Origin: Prosthecobacter sp.
GTDB taxonomy: Bacteria > Verrucomicrobiota > Verrucomicrobiia > Verrucomicrobiales > Verrucomicrobiaceae
Length of the DNA: 64,000 nt
Direction of reading: 5' to 3'
Assembly: GCF_020439865.1 (NCBI RefSeq)
Contig: NZ_JAGRPF010000149.1
Span: 17,108 to 81,107, forward strand
Below, piece after piece: positions 1 through 9,052 of the stretch; positions within the stretch are counted from its first letter, which is position 1, and every line of letters starts with the position of its first letter. Under the pieces are notes generated by a model that was given only the letters and a program-made list of their open reading frames with translations, ran no database searches and was not told where the DNA came from. The position numbers and the translations under genes are program-made.

Positions 1-2149
1 TCACGGCGAGATGATCGAGGAGCTCTGGATGACTCGGCAGTTCGCCGGTGGAACCGAAGTTGTCGGTTGTGCGCACGATGCCGGCGCCGAAGAGCCAGTG
101 CCAGACATGATTGACCATGACACGGGAGGTGAGCGGATGATCGCGCGATGTCATCCACTGCGCGAGCTGCAAACGACCGCTGGCATCGGCAGGAACACCC
201 GGAGCATCGGGGCGCATGGCCACCTGGATGAAACCACGCGGCACGACGTCGCCGAGATTGCGAATGCTGCCGCGGATGTGGATCTTCGCATCCTCAGGTG
301 CCGAGTCATCAGCCACGGACATGGCCTCCGAGCGCTCCGGCATCTCCTTTTGCAGCGTCTTGAGTTTTTTCTCCAACTCTGCGAGCTGCATTTTGAGCGC
401 TGTAATCTTGGAGGACTCCTTGGCGGGCTCCTCGTCCTTCACCACCTCTCCGGCGGACAGGAACTGCACCGCGTCGACGGTCACAAAACCTTCCGACCCG
501 GCGTTGGAGACGAGTACAAATCCCTGACCGTTTGTTTCGAAGCGGTAGGTGCCCAGCGAGGCAAATTGCAGCCCCTTGAGACTCTCGGTGGCCATTTTGA
601 CCACTTTCAAGTCCTCGCCGTCGGCATGCATGATGGTGATGGATACGCGTTCCGCCCGGCTGGGGCCGGCGTTGTAGGCGAGGCGAACCTCGTAACGGCC
701 CGCCTCCGGAAACCTCGGCGCGAACGAGACGGTCTTCTCGCCTTTGCCCTCGTCTTTGTCACTGAGATAACCCTCATTGATGTATGGGGCGTAGCTGGTG
801 GAGCGCTTCCAGTCGCCGACGATTTGCGCTTCGCTGTCATCGACGACGATGCCGGAAAGATCTTTGGCCGAGATGGTTTTGCGTTTTCTCAGATCGGCAC
901 TGCCGGCATCCCGCAGATCATCTTTAAGCCCGGCGATTTGAGTCTTGAGTTCAGCGACCTGCTTCTCGTGCTTCTGCATGACGATCTCAGCCTCGCCATC
1001 GAGCGGCAGCGGCGAGTCGATCCAGTGCGCAACGTTGTCCGTGTAATTTCGAAGCGTCTTGGTGCTGCGCATGATGCCGGCCAGCGCATAGTAGTCGCGC
1101 GTGGAGATGGGATCGAATTTATGATCGTGGCAGCGGGCGCAGCCGATGGTCATGCCAAGGAAGGCGCGGCCCATGGTGTCGAGTTGTTCATCGACGATGT
1201 CCATGCGCAGCATGCCTTTGTCCTGCTCCTCGTAGTTGGTGGGACCGAGAGCAAGGAATCCGGTGGCGGTGAGCTGACGGCGGCGCTGCGCCGCATTTTT
1301 ATACGGCATGAGGTCGCCCGCGATCTGCTCGGTGATCATGCGATCGACGGGTGCGTCGTCACGAATGGATTCAAGAACGTAGTCGCGAAAGCGCCACGCG
1401 TCTTTGAATGGCAGCGAGCGCCCGCCGCCGGAAGATTCGGCAAAGCGCGCGATGTCGAGCCAGTGAGAGGCGAAACGTTCCGCGAAGGCCGTGGAGTTCA
1501 GGAGTTCATCGACCAGCTTCTCATAGGCGGCAGGGGTCAGCGCCGAACTCGAAGCTGCGGCGTCCGGAGGCAGTCCGGTGAGATCGAAGAAAAGACGACG
1601 CACGAGCGTTTGGGAGTCGGCTTCAGGCGCGGGCTTGAGCTGGTTCGCTTCGAGTTTCGCGAGAATAAAGCGGTCGATGTCATTGGCAGGCCACGCCGTG
1701 TTCTTCACCGCAGGTGGAGCCACGGGCTTTGGCGGCTGAAAGGACCAGAAACTGCCATCGGCACGAGGCTGACGATGAGAGGCTGATTTTTCGACACCAC
1801 CTTCGCGAGGATCGGGCGCACCGGATTCGATCCAGAGTTTGAGATCGGCGATTTCGCTGTCCTTGAGCTTCCGCTTCGGCGGCATTTTCAAATCACGGTC
1901 AACGTAGGTCACCGCATGCCAGAGCGGACTCTCGGTGAGCTTGCCGGGAACGATGGCCGGGCCGGAATCACCACCCGTCTGCCAGCCGGCGCGGGAGTCG
2001 AGCCGCAGTCCTCCCTTTTGCTTGTCGGGACCATGACAGTCGATGCAGTTGGCGATGAGAAGCGGGCGGATGCGCTGCTCAAAATGCGTCGTGTCCGCAG
2101 CACCGGCTGCGGCGGACATGAGAAGTGTGATGAGGGTGCATCGGATCAT
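1..2149 (-). CDS. PSCyt1/DUF1549/DUF1553 cytochrome-type protein, 3' end outside window
   Basis: Secreted protein of the planctomycete-type cytochrome family. Reading the minus strand from the ATG at 2149 gives a short hydrophobic leader, then a PSCyt1 haem motif (C35-IDC-H39) followed by KQKGGLRLDSR, typical of this domain. A DUF1549 region follows with a second CARCHDHKFDP motif, then a carbohydrate-binding-like middle part and the start of DUF1553 (NHVWHWLFGAGIV, then the GELPSHPELLD block) running off the left edge. At least 716 residues are present. It starts 40 bases after the methyltransferase stop on the same strand. Related proteins are usually followed by a DUF1501 gene, which would lie outside the window. 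The biochemical role is not established; a role in polysaccharide degradation is often suggested. The long open frame on the opposite strand is a GC-driven shadow. Confidence 0.85.
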   Translation of the reverse strand, partial: MIRCTLITLLMSAAAGAADTTHFEQRIRPLLIANCIDCHGPDKQKGGLRLDSRAGWQTGGDSGPAIVPGKLTESPLWHAVTYVDRDLKMPPKRKLKDSEIADLKLWIESGAPDPREGGVEKSASHRQPRADGSFWSFQPPKPVAPPAVKNTAWPANDIDRFILAKLEANQLKPAPEADSQTLVRRLFFDLTGLPPDAAASSSALTPAAYEKLVDELLNSTAFAERFASHWLDIARFAESSGGGRSLPFKDAWRFRDYVLESIRDDAPVDRMITEQIAGDLMPYKNAAQRRRQLTATGFLALGPTNYEEQDKGMLRMDIVDEQLDTMGRAFLGMTIGCARCHDHKFDPISTRDYYALAGIMRSTKTLRNYTDNVAHWIDSPLPLDGEAEIVMQKHEKQVAELKTQIAGLKDDLRDAGSADLRKRKTISAKDLSGIVVDDSEAQIVGDWKRSTSYAPYINEGYLSDKDEGKGEKTVSFAPRFPEAGRYEVRLAYNAGPSRAERVSITIMHADGEDLKVVKMATESLKGLQFASLGTYRFETNGQGFVLVSNAGSEGFVTVDAVQFLSAGEVVKDEEPAKESSKITALKMQLAELEKKLKTLQKEMPERSEAMSVADDSAPEDAKIHIRGSIRNLGDVVPRGFIQVAMRPDAPGVPADASGRLQLAQWMTSRDHPLTSRVMVNHVWHWLFGAGIVRTTDNFGSTGELPSHPELLDHLAV

Positions 2150-2189
2150 CAGGGGTGCGAAGGCAAACGAGACGCGCTCTGGGGCTCTT

Positions 2190-2897
2190 TCAGGCGGTAA
2201 ACCGCAGGACGTAGTGCTGCTGGTAGCGGCCGACGACTTCCGTTCTGGAAAGTCCCGCCTGTTTGGCCATGAGCGTCAGATCGGCGACCGTTTCGGGAAA
2301 GTCATACGCGGCCACATGCGCACAGGCGTCATCGAGATGTTCGGGCTGGACCTCCGTCCAGTGCGTGCGCATGAAATTCAGATAGTCATCGAGATACTGC
2401 TCACGGCTCTGGCCCTCCTCCCGCACGACATCGACCATGATGAACTGACCTCCAGAAACTAGGCGTTCCGCGCAGGCATGAAAAAGCCGCTGTTTGGCGG
2501 CTGGATCCAGATGATGCACGGCGAAACCGGTGAAGATGACGTCGAAGGCCGAATCCGTGTCCTCCACGGCCTGCAGCATGTCCTTGTGATGCAGCGCAGC
2601 ATTGGGGATGCCTTTCAAATGAATGCGCGCCTCATCCAGTGCCGAAGCGGAAAGATCGACGCCATCATATGTCTCCGGCAGCGCCGCCTGAAGACAGGAC
2701 GAGAGAAAACGGGCATTGCCGCAGCCCAGGTCGAGGAGGTGATAGGGCCCCTGTGCGCGGCGCTCCTTCAGCAACGCAGTGACGTGTGCGTAGATCTCGA
2801 GATGGAACATGTAGTTCTTCTCCGTGATGGCGTCATAGAGCGTCCACGCTTTGCGGAAAAGGGCGGTGTTGTCGTCTTGAGGAGGAGATTGAGTCAT
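2190..2897 (-). CDS. class I SAM-dependent methyltransferase
   Basis: A 235-residue protein with a Rossmann methyltransferase fold. The SAM-binding motif I reads LLDLGCGNARF at about residues 60-70, the acidic residue ending beta-2 is in YDGVDLS, and FDVIFTGFAVHHLD matches the motif IV region. The substrate is unknown. The ATG at 2897 is chosen because it overlaps the stop of the upstream MFS gene by four bases (ATGA), a sign of translational coupling. The frame stays open further upstream, but that part is a shadow of the transporter. The pairing with an ACS-type transporter gives no clear clue to substrate. Confidence 0.8.
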   Translation of the reverse strand: MTQSPPQDDNTALFRKAWTLYDAITEKNYMFHLEIYAHVTALLKERRAQGPYHLLDLGCGNARFLSSCLQAALPETYDGVDLSASALDEARIHLKGIPNAALHHKDMLQAVEDTDSAFDVIFTGFAVHHLDPAAKQRLFHACAERLVSGGQFIMVDVVREEGQSREQYLDDYLNFMRTHWTEVQPEHLDDACAHVAAYDFPETVADLTLMAKQAGLSRTEVVGRYQQHYVLRFTA

Positions 2898-4201
2898 GAG
2901 GAACGTGAAGCAGCGTCGGTACGGCCAAGAAGAACAACGACGGCACTCAGAGCAAGCATGGCGGCGATGCCGTTGAGCGCCATGCCCATGTCGTAGCGAG
3001 TTTTCAACCACGCGACCATCTCGGGACTGAGGTAGCCGGCGAGGTTGCCGAGGGCATTGATCAGCGCGATGCCCGCCGCAGCGGCGGTGCCGGAAAGAAT
3101 GGCGGTGGGCAGCGCCCAGAAACAGGCTGCGGCGGACATGACGCCGGTGATGGCGATCGCGAGCGCCACCATTTTGAGAACCGGCGGCAGGCCAGGCTGG
3201 CCGCTGATCACGAATGCCACAGCTGCGACAAAGGCTGAGATGCCGACATGCCAGCGGCGCTCGCCAGTATGATCGGAATGCCGTCCTACGAGCACCATCC
3301 CGACTGCGGCAAAGGCCCAAGGAATGGCGGAGTAGAGTCCGACGAGCCACTTGTCCTTCGTGAACGTATTTTCCACGATCTGCGGCAGCCAGAATGAAGC
3401 GCCGTAGATGCCGACGACGATCCCGAAGTAAAACACACTGCAAAGCCAGACCTGCGGTGATTTGAAGGCGTCCAGCGCACTGTGATGGCGGTGTCCTTCG
3501 TCAGCCTTGGCCTGCTCGTCAGCGTCGAGGCGGCTTTGCAGCAGGCGCTTTTCATCATCGTTGAGCCAGTTCGCGTGCGAGGGTTTGTCAGTCAGCAAAA
3601 AGGGAACGGTGAGACCGATGAGAACGCTGGGCAGTCCTTCAACGATGAAGAGCCACTGCCAGGCCTTCAGACCATGCCAGTTGTCGGCCGTCTTGAGCAG
3701 CCAGCCGGAAAGCGGTGAACCGACGACACCTGCCAGCGCAATAGCGGTCATGAACCACGCCACCATGCGCGCCCGGTGCTCACGCGGGAACCAGTAGGTC
3801 AGGTAGAGGATGATGCCGGGAAAGAAACCGGCCTCCGCGATGCCGAGAATGAACCGCATCGTGTAAAACGAGACGGGGCTGGAACACCAGGCCATCAATG
3901 CCGAAACAATGCCCCAGCCGATCATGATGCGGGCGATCCACAAACGCGCGCCGACGCGATGCAGGATGATGTTTCCCGGCACTTCAAAAAGGAAGTAGCC
4001 GATGAAAAAGATCCCGGAGCCCGTGGCAAAGACGGCATCGGAGAACCATGGCTCCGCCTTCATGCCAAGCTTCGCAAAACCCACGTTCACCCGGTCGAGA
4101 TAGGCGAGGATGTAGCAGGCAAACAGGAACGGAATCAGCCGCCACGCCACCTTGCGATAGGTGGCGGCGGCGAAGGCAGGATCGGCGTCTGAGTTCGGCA
4201 T
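2894..4201 (-). CDS. MFS transporter, anion:cation symporter (ACS) type
   Basis: A 435-residue inner-membrane permease with about 12 hydrophobic segments and a central hydrophilic loop around residues 205-245. The N-terminal helix carries YILAYLDRVNVGFAKLGM, a signature of the ACS family (tartrate, galactonate, hydroxyphenylacetate and phthalate permeases), and IGYFLFEVPGNIILHRVGAR is the conserved second-helix block. An organic acid anion is therefore the likely substrate, but which one cannot be told. Its stop overlaps the methyltransferase start. The only gene upstream on the same strand is a small lipoprotein 57 bases away. Confidence 0.85.
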   Translation of the reverse strand: MPNSDADPAFAAATYRKVAWRLIPFLFACYILAYLDRVNVGFAKLGMKAEPWFSDAVFATGSGIFFIGYFLFEVPGNIILHRVGARLWIARIMIGWGIVSALMAWCSSPVSFYTMRFILGIAEAGFFPGIILYLTYWFPREHRARMVAWFMTAIALAGVVGSPLSGWLLKTADNWHGLKAWQWLFIVEGLPSVLIGLTVPFLLTDKPSHANWLNDDEKRLLQSRLDADEQAKADEGHRHHSALDAFKSPQVWLCSVFYFGIVVGIYGASFWLPQIVENTFTKDKWLVGLYSAIPWAFAAVGMVLVGRHSDHTGERRWHVGISAFVAAVAFVISGQPGLPPVLKMVALAIAITGVMSAAACFWALPTAILSGTAAAAGIALINALGNLAGYLSPEMVAWLKTRYDMGMALNGIAAMLALSAVVVLLGRTDAASRSS

Positions 4202-4258
4202 GCGGCCCGCATGAGAGCATCAATCAGACCTCACGCCAGCATTCGCTCGTCAACGCTT

Positions 4259-4543
4259 TCAATAAGGACGCGGACAGACCACGAAACCGTGGCCGTGCGG
4301 GCGATACCAGACGCCACGATGCGTGTAATAAGGTGCGCCTCCGTGATAAACACGCCGCGCCTCCCTTGGCAGAACAACCACTCCGCCCGGACTATACGGG
4401 CTGTGAGGATTGCGTTCACCGGGAAGCACCGCCCGGCCTCCGGGACTGTAGGGACTGCGGGCACGCGGCCCCATCGGCGTGACGAAGCAGGAGGTCAGCG
4501 TGGTGAGAATCAGGACCGAGGAGAGGATATGACTGGTTTTCAT
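4259..4543 (-). CDS. small lipoprotein with a duplicated Pro/Gly-rich segment
   Basis: A 94-residue predicted lipoprotein. The N-terminus MKTSHILSSVLILTTLTSC ends in a lipobox (LTSC, Cys19). The mature part holds an approximate 20-residue direct duplication in which SPYSPGG plus a VLP segment occurs twice, then a Tyr/His/Gly-rich tail (YYTHRGVWYRPHGHGF) like those of many small bacterial surface proteins. No function is recognised. It is divergent from the adenylate-forming enzyme across a 150-base gap and lies 57 bases upstream of the MFS gene. Confidence 0.65.
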   Translation of the reverse strand: MKTSHILSSVLILTTLTSCFVTPMGPRARSPYSPGGRAVLPGERNPHSPYSPGGVVVLPREARRVYHGGAPYYTHRGVWYRPHGHGFVVCPRPY

Positions 4544-4693
4544 GGCGGAGAAGTTGGACCCAAACGACGGCCCGGCGTTGCAAAAAGGCCTTCAGCCGCG
4601 ATCAGCAGCCCGGCGAGTACCTCGAAAGGGATGGATTTTCACTTTCGTTTATTGCGCCCCTTTCCAAAGTCCCGCTCCCAAACTCCGACCATC

Positions 4694-5755
4694 ATGACGC
4701 CCGAAGACGCCAAAAACCAGCTCGACAACCAAGTCCGTGAAACCATCGCGTGGCATTTCGCTCCAGAAACCGGTTGCCCCTTCTGGCTCGACTGGACAAA
4801 GAAGAACTTCGACCCGCGCGGCGTGGTGAATAGCTACGAGGACATCATCGCCAAGTTCCCGCACTTTGAAGACGAGTGGCTGCGCGACCAGCAGCCCGAG
4901 GTCTGGGTGCCTGCCGCATTCAAGGGCAAGCCCTTCAACATTTTCGAAACCGGCGGCACCACCGGCATGCCGAAGCAGCGCATCGGCTGGAATGACTTCC
5001 GCGTCGATTACGAAGAGTTCAGCCACAAGCTCGACGACAAGCATTTCCCGCCTGGCGAGTCGTGGATCATGGTCGGACCCACCGGCCCGCGCCGTCTGCG
5101 CCTCGCCGTGGAGCATTTGGCAAACTACCGTGGCAGCGCCTGCTACTTCGTCGATCTCGACCCGCGCTTCGTGAAGAAGCTCATCTCCAACAAGCAGTTC
5201 GACGTCGCCCGCCAATACATGGACCACGTGGTCGATCAGGCTGTGCTGCTGCTGAAGAACCGCAAGATTTCCGCCATCTTCACCACGCCGAAGCTCCTCG
5301 AAGCCCTGGCCGAGAAAGTGGACCTCTACAGCGCCGGCATCCGCGGCTGCTTCGTCGGCGGCACCACGATGACTCCGCAGTATGTGCGTTTCATCGTTGA
5401 AGAAGTGCTGGAGGGCAAAATCGGCTTCTATCCGACCTACGGCAACACGCTCATGGGACTGGCCGCCAGCGTGCCGCTCACGCCGGAGGACAACTTCTCC
5501 ATCACCTACTATGCCCCGCAGCCGCGTGCCGTGCTGCGCATCGTCGATCCAAAGCAGACGGACAAGACCGTCGAATACGACACCTGGGGCCGCGTGGAAC
5601 TGACCACGCTGACGAAGGAATTTTTCATGCCGCGCTTCCTCGAGCGTGATGAAGCCATGCGCCGCAAACCGCGCGCCCCCTATGCCTGGGATGGTGTCGC
5701 CGACGTGCGTCCGTTTGGTGCGATGGAGAAGACCATCGTCGAAGGCGTGTACTGA
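4694..5755 (+). CDS. phenylacetate-CoA ligase-like adenylate-forming enzyme, short form
   Basis: An ANL-superfamily enzyme that would activate a carboxylic acid with ATP. The phosphate-binding loop is ETGGTTGMPKQ at about residues 93-103. Later blocks include FVGGTTMTPQYVRF, a YPTYGNT motif equivalent to the A5 core, and the hinge-region aspartate in WDGVADVRPF near the C-terminus. From the ATG at 4694 the protein is 353 residues, about 80 shorter than PaaK. It stops at the hinge, so the mobile C-terminal AMP-binding lid is absent. The frame extends upstream, but only this start gives the family-like N-terminus (MTPEDAKNQLDNQVRETI). A strong terminator follows. The substrate cannot be assigned. 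Confidence 0.75.
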   Translation: MTPEDAKNQLDNQVRETIAWHFAPETGCPFWLDWTKKNFDPRGVVNSYEDIIAKFPHFEDEWLRDQQPEVWVPAAFKGKPFNIFETGGTTGMPKQRIGWNDFRVDYEEFSHKLDDKHFPPGESWIMVGPTGPRRLRLAVEHLANYRGSACYFVDLDPRFVKKLISNKQFDVARQYMDHVVDQAVLLLKNRKISAIFTTPKLLEALAEKVDLYSAGIRGCFVGGTTMTPQYVRFIVEEVLEGKIGFYPTYGNTLMGLAASVPLTPEDNFSITYYAPQPRAVLRIVDPKQTDKTVEYDTWGRVELTTLTKEFFMPRFLERDEAMRRKPRAPYAWDGVADVRPFGAMEKTIVEGVY

Positions 5756-5782
5756 TTCTGCGGCGTCCTTGAGCCGCTCTAC

Positions 5783-5822
5783 AGCCGGGGATGCGCACGA
5801 CGCATCCCCGGCTTGTTTTTTG
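5783..5822 (+). terminator. intrinsic terminator after the adenylate-forming gene
   Basis: A perfect 13-bp GC-rich inverted repeat (5783-5795 and 5801-5813, 5-base loop) is followed directly by TTGTTTTTT. It lies 28 bases after the stop codon at 5755 and separates this gene from plsX. Confidence 0.9.
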
Positions 5823-5849
5823 GGCTCTCCAAGCCGGGAAAACTCCCAT

Positions 5850-5878
5850 TTGCATTCCAGCCGCCGCACGCTTTAAGA
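5850..5878 (+). promoter_or_regulatory. candidate sigma-70 promoter of plsX-fabH
   Basis: TTGCAT at 5850-5855 and TTAAGA at 5873-5878 are separated by 17 bases and lie 43 bases upstream of the plsX ATG, after the terminator. The matches are partial, so this is a candidate only. Confidence 0.35.
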
Positions 5879-5921
5879 CTCGCCTCCCGATACTCTTGAA
5901 GACCACCACGCACACGCAGGC

Positions 5922-6944
5922 ATGAAGATCGCACTGGATGTCATGGGGGGCGATTTCGCCCCGCAAAATCCCATTGGCGGCGTCAAACTCGCCCTCGAAT
6001 CCCTGCCCTCCATCACCAAGCTGTTCCTGGTGGGTGTGCCCGAGGTCATCGAGAAGGAATTGCAGGTTCAGGGCGTCTCCAGTCCCAAGCTGGAAATCGT
6101 CCCCGCCAGCCAGGTTGTGGAGATGTCCGACAGCGGCCTAGACGCCGTGCGCAAGAAGAAGGACAGCTCCATCAGCCGCGCGGTCGATCTCGTGAAGGAT
6201 GGCACGGCCGACGCCGTCGTCAGCGCCGGACACACTGGAGCCGCGGTGACGGCCTCGCTGATCAAAATGCGCACGCTCACCCACATCGAGCGCCCGGCCA
6301 TCGCCTCGATCATGCCGTCGCTGACCAAGCACTGGATCTTGATCGACGCCGGTGCCAATCCCGACAGCGAGCCTGCCCATCTGGTGCAAAACGCCATCAT
6401 GGGCAGCGCCTATGCCCGCCACGTGCTTGGCCGCGACAATCCGAGCATCGGCCTCATGTCGAACGGCACCGAGGAGGAAAAGGGCAACGCGCTGTGCAAG
6501 GAGACAAGCAAGCTGCTGCGTCACACGGCGGGCCTGAACTTCATCGGCAACGTCGAAGGCCACGATGTCTGGGACACGCCGCCCGATGTCGTCGTGTGCG
6601 ACGGCTTCACCGGCAACGTCATTTTGAAGAACGCCGAGGCGCTCTCCCATGCGATCTTCAGCATGGTGAAGAGTGAAATTAAGAGCTCGTTCTGGACCAA
6701 GATCGGCGGCCTGCTCGCCAAGCCGGCCTTCAAGCGCGTCCACACCCGCACCAATCCCGACGAGGTCGGCGGCATGCCGCTGCTGGGCCTCCGCGGCATC
6801 ACCATCATTTCCCACGGCAGCGCATCTCCGCTTGCCATGAAGAACGCCATCCGGCAGGCTTGCGAATCCATCAAACATCAGGTGAATCCGCACATCGAAG
6901 CCGCCGCCACCGCCCATTCCATTTCCCTCCATGCCCGCTCCTAG
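5922..6944 (+). CDS. plsX: phosphate acyltransferase PlsX
   Basis: A 340-residue PlsX, which converts acyl-ACP to acyl-phosphate for PlsY in phospholipid synthesis; it acts at the cytoplasmic membrane. The N-terminus MKIALDVMGGDFAPQNPI is diagnostic, and SAGHTGAAV, LIDAGAN and VCDGFTGNVILKN are conserved blocks. Length is normal. The usual upstream neighbour rpmF is absent: the 166 bases between the previous stop and this ATG hold only a terminator and a candidate promoter. The 3' end overlaps fabH by 14 bases, so the two are co-translated. Confidence 0.96.
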   Translation: MKIALDVMGGDFAPQNPIGGVKLALESLPSITKLFLVGVPEVIEKELQVQGVSSPKLEIVPASQVVEMSDSGLDAVRKKKDSSISRAVDLVKDGTADAVVSAGHTGAAVTASLIKMRTLTHIERPAIASIMPSLTKHWILIDAGANPDSEPAHLVQNAIMGSAYARHVLGRDNPSIGLMSNGTEEEKGNALCKETSKLLRHTAGLNFIGNVEGHDVWDTPPDVVVCDGFTGNVILKNAEALSHAIFSMVKSEIKSSFWTKIGGLLAKPAFKRVHTRTNPDEVGGMPLLGLRGITIISHGSASPLAMKNAIRQACESIKHQVNPHIEAAATAHSISLHARS

Positions 6945-7950
6945 TTCCCCGTCCTTTTGCGCCTCCAGCATCATCGGCACCGGCAGCTACATGCCCGACA
7001 AAGTGCTGACCAACGATGACCTCTCCAAGATCGTCGACACCTCCGACGAGTGGATCACCTCGCGCACGGGCATCAAGGAACGCCGCATCGCCGCGGAAGG
7101 TCAGGCCACCAGTGACCTCGCCGCCGAGGCCGCACGCCGCGCCATGGAAAACGCCGGCGTTTCCGCGGAGGAGATCAAGCTCATCATCGTCGCCACCGTC
7201 ACACCGGACATGTTCTTCCCGTCCACGGCCTGCTTTGTGCAGAAAAAGCTCGGTGCAGTGAACGCGGTCTGCTTTGACATCTCCGCCGCCTGCTCCGGCT
7301 TCTTGTACGCCCTGCAGGTCGCCCGCCATTTCATCAACACCGGCAACCGCACCACCGCCCTCGTCATCGGCGCAGAAAAGCTCAGCAGCCTCATCAACTG
7401 GAAGGACCGCAACACCTGCGTGCTCTTCGGGGATGGTGCCGGCGCCGTGGTCCTTCGCAAAGCGGCTGCGTCTGAGTCCGACGCCCCCGGCCGGGTGCTT
7501 TCCACCGTCATGGGCACCGACGGCACCCTCGCCGACGTGCTCAAGGTCCCCGGCGGCGGCTCCTCCTGCCCGATCACTGCAGAAAACGTCGAGTCCCGCC
7601 CGAACACGATCCACATGGAGGGCCGTGAAACCTTCAAGCACGCCGTCACCCGCATGCTGGAGGCCTCCCAGCAGGCCCTGGAAATGGCCGGCCTCTCCGC
7701 CTCCGACGTGTCCCTCGTCATCCCCCATCAGGCCAACGCCCGCATCATCAGCGCGATCGCCGAGCGCCTGAACCTGCCGCCGGAGCGCGTCTTCATGAAC
7801 CTCGACAAATACGGCAACACCAGCGCCGCCACGATCCCCGTGGCCCTCGACGAGGCCAACAAGGCCGGACGCCTCAAACCCGGCGACGTCGTGCTCCTCG
7901 TCGCCTTCGGCGGCGGCTTCACCTGGGCCAGCTCCGTCGTGCGCTGGTAG
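6931..7950 (+). CDS. fabH: 3-oxoacyl-ACP synthase III FabH
   Basis: A 339-residue beta-ketoacyl-ACP synthase III, which condenses acetyl-CoA with malonyl-ACP to start fatty acid chains. The catalytic triad is visible: Cys121 in SAACSGFLYAL, His266 in PHQANARI and Asn296 in YGNTSAA. The N-terminal SRTGIKERRIA block is also typical. Its first codons lie inside the 3' end of plsX, and the pair forms the common plsX-fabH initiation module. No terminator is obvious downstream. Confidence 0.96.
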   Translation: MPAPSSPSFCASSIIGTGSYMPDKVLTNDDLSKIVDTSDEWITSRTGIKERRIAAEGQATSDLAAEAARRAMENAGVSAEEIKLIIVATVTPDMFFPSTACFVQKKLGAVNAVCFDISAACSGFLYALQVARHFINTGNRTTALVIGAEKLSSLINWKDRNTCVLFGDGAGAVVLRKAAASESDAPGRVLSTVMGTDGTLADVLKVPGGGSSCPITAENVESRPNTIHMEGRETFKHAVTRMLEASQQALEMAGLSASDVSLVIPHQANARIISAIAERLNLPPERVFMNLDKYGNTSAATIPVALDEANKAGRLKPGDVVLLVAFGGGFTWASSVVRW

Positions 7951-8051
7951 TCTTGGGTGAGACAGGCAGAGGATCCATGGCAGCCGAAAGCGTTGCAACG
8001 GCTGGTGACAGGGGCCTGATCGTGGCCTCCGTGGGGGCTGCAGCCCTCAGC

Positions 8052-8180
8052 TCACTTTCTCGGTTCTTTGTTCACCACCCACAGCACGGCCGCCACCACC
8101 AGTCCGGTTCCCACGGCTTTGACCGCCTCTTTGACCAGAAAAGCCTGGGTGAATCCTGCCCCACAGACGCCTTGAATCAT
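8052..8180 (-). CDS. possible 42-residue small membrane protein
   Basis: A short frame that starts 12 bases after the DUF3037 stop on the same strand. It encodes MIQGVCGAGF, a short amphipathic part, and a hydrophobic stretch of about 15 residues (AVGTGLVVAAVLWVV) ending NKEPRK. An AAGGG sequence at 8190-8194 is spaced correctly for the in-frame GTG at 8183 that directly precedes the ATG. A single transmembrane helix with a basic tail is plausible. No family is recognised, and chance coding cannot be excluded. Confidence 0.35.
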   Translation of the reverse strand: MIQGVCGAGFTQAFLVKEAVKAVGTGLVVAAVLWVVNKEPRK

Positions 8181-8192
8181 CACGATGATCCC

Positions 8193-9047
8193 TTACTGCT
8201 CCGTCTTGGCTCTGGCTGCAAAAGCCTGAAGCGAATCCCTGTCACTATACGAAGCGGTTAGCACATCGAGTTTGAGCAGCTCCTCGCAGACCTGCTGGGC
8301 CACGTCATGCATTTGATTTCCAGGTTTCGGTGACTTTACGACGACGAGACAGTCATCAGGAAGTTCGCCGCCTTCCTTGATACGGCGCAATCCGCCGACC
8401 ACTTGATCTCCCTTGCGCAGGATTTCAGTGGTGTCGCGTAGATTCAGATGCAGCGCACGGATAGCGCGGACAGGAACGGCATGAGTTTGGTGAACGAAGG
8501 GGAACTTCATCCGATAGATGTCCGTGCCCACCTCAAGAGGTTGATACAGCTTGGAGAGATCCCACTGCTTCAGGTGATCGTGGATCGCCTCACGCATGAG
8601 TTGCTCCTGATACTCTTTCGGCTGCGCAAACTGGCGCCGGACATAGTGTCCAAACAGCTCCTTCAGTTTGGTTGAAGGATCTGGCGTCATCGCCACTCGC
8701 ACATCGCTGAAGTGGAACAGCGTCTTTCTCGGACGGACCAGGAAATTGAAGGCTGAAGACAGATTGGGAGCGCCACCTGAGAGAGTAAGGCATCCATCGA
8801 CCGAAGCATTGGCTTTGGGACTCAGTCTCGTGATTTCGCTTTCGATGGATTTGATGCCTTGGCGGTAAACTACACCATCGAGCTCATCAAAAAAATCGGT
8901 GACCCGGGTGGAGCGCCGTTTTTCGAGGAGAAACCCCAGGTAGCCCAGTTCCTCACAGAGGACCAGCACTCCCACGTTCACAAACTCTTCCGTTTCCCGG
9001 TAGGGGAGGAAGCGTACAACAGCATATTTGCAAAGATGTTGATTCAT
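8193..9047 (-). CDS. DUF3037 family protein
   Basis: A 284-residue protein beginning with the DUF3037 signature (KYAVVRFLPYRETEEFVNVG, then VLVLCEE). It is likely cytoplasmic, with no membrane segment or signal peptide. DUF3037 genes are often found beside HipA-like kinase genes, and here the start lies only five bases after the stop of such a gene, so the two probably form one bicistronic unit. The molecular function of DUF3037 is unknown; a toxin-antitoxin or defence role is an inference from pairing. Confidence 0.75.
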   Translation of the reverse strand: MNQHLCKYAVVRFLPYRETEEFVNVGVLVLCEELGYLGFLLEKRRSTRVTDFFDELDGVVYRQGIKSIESEITRLSPKANASVDGCLTLSGGAPNLSSAFNFLVRPRKTLFHFSDVRVAMTPDPSTKLKELFGHYVRRQFAQPKEYQEQLMREAIHDHLKQWDLSKLYQPLEVGTDIYRMKFPFVHQTHAVPVRAIRALHLNLRDTTEILRKGDQVVGGLRRIKEGGELPDDCLVVVKSPKPGNQMHDVAQQVCEELLKLDVLTASYSDRDSLQAFAARAKTEQ

Positions 9048-9052
9048 GGTGG

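Noticed and set aside
11..1786. Long plus-strand open frame of about 590 codons
   Set aside because: It lies opposite the PSCyt1/DUF1553 gene, has no recognisable domain, and the minus strand carries clear conserved motifs. It is a high-GC antisense shadow; the same applies to long frames opposite purL, the RND pump, the adenylate-forming gene and the cytochrome-type genes.
7958..7970. Shared 13-mer GTGAGACAGGCAG here and near 13529
   Set aside because: The match is short and the flanks differ, so it is not enough to call a repeat or attachment site.
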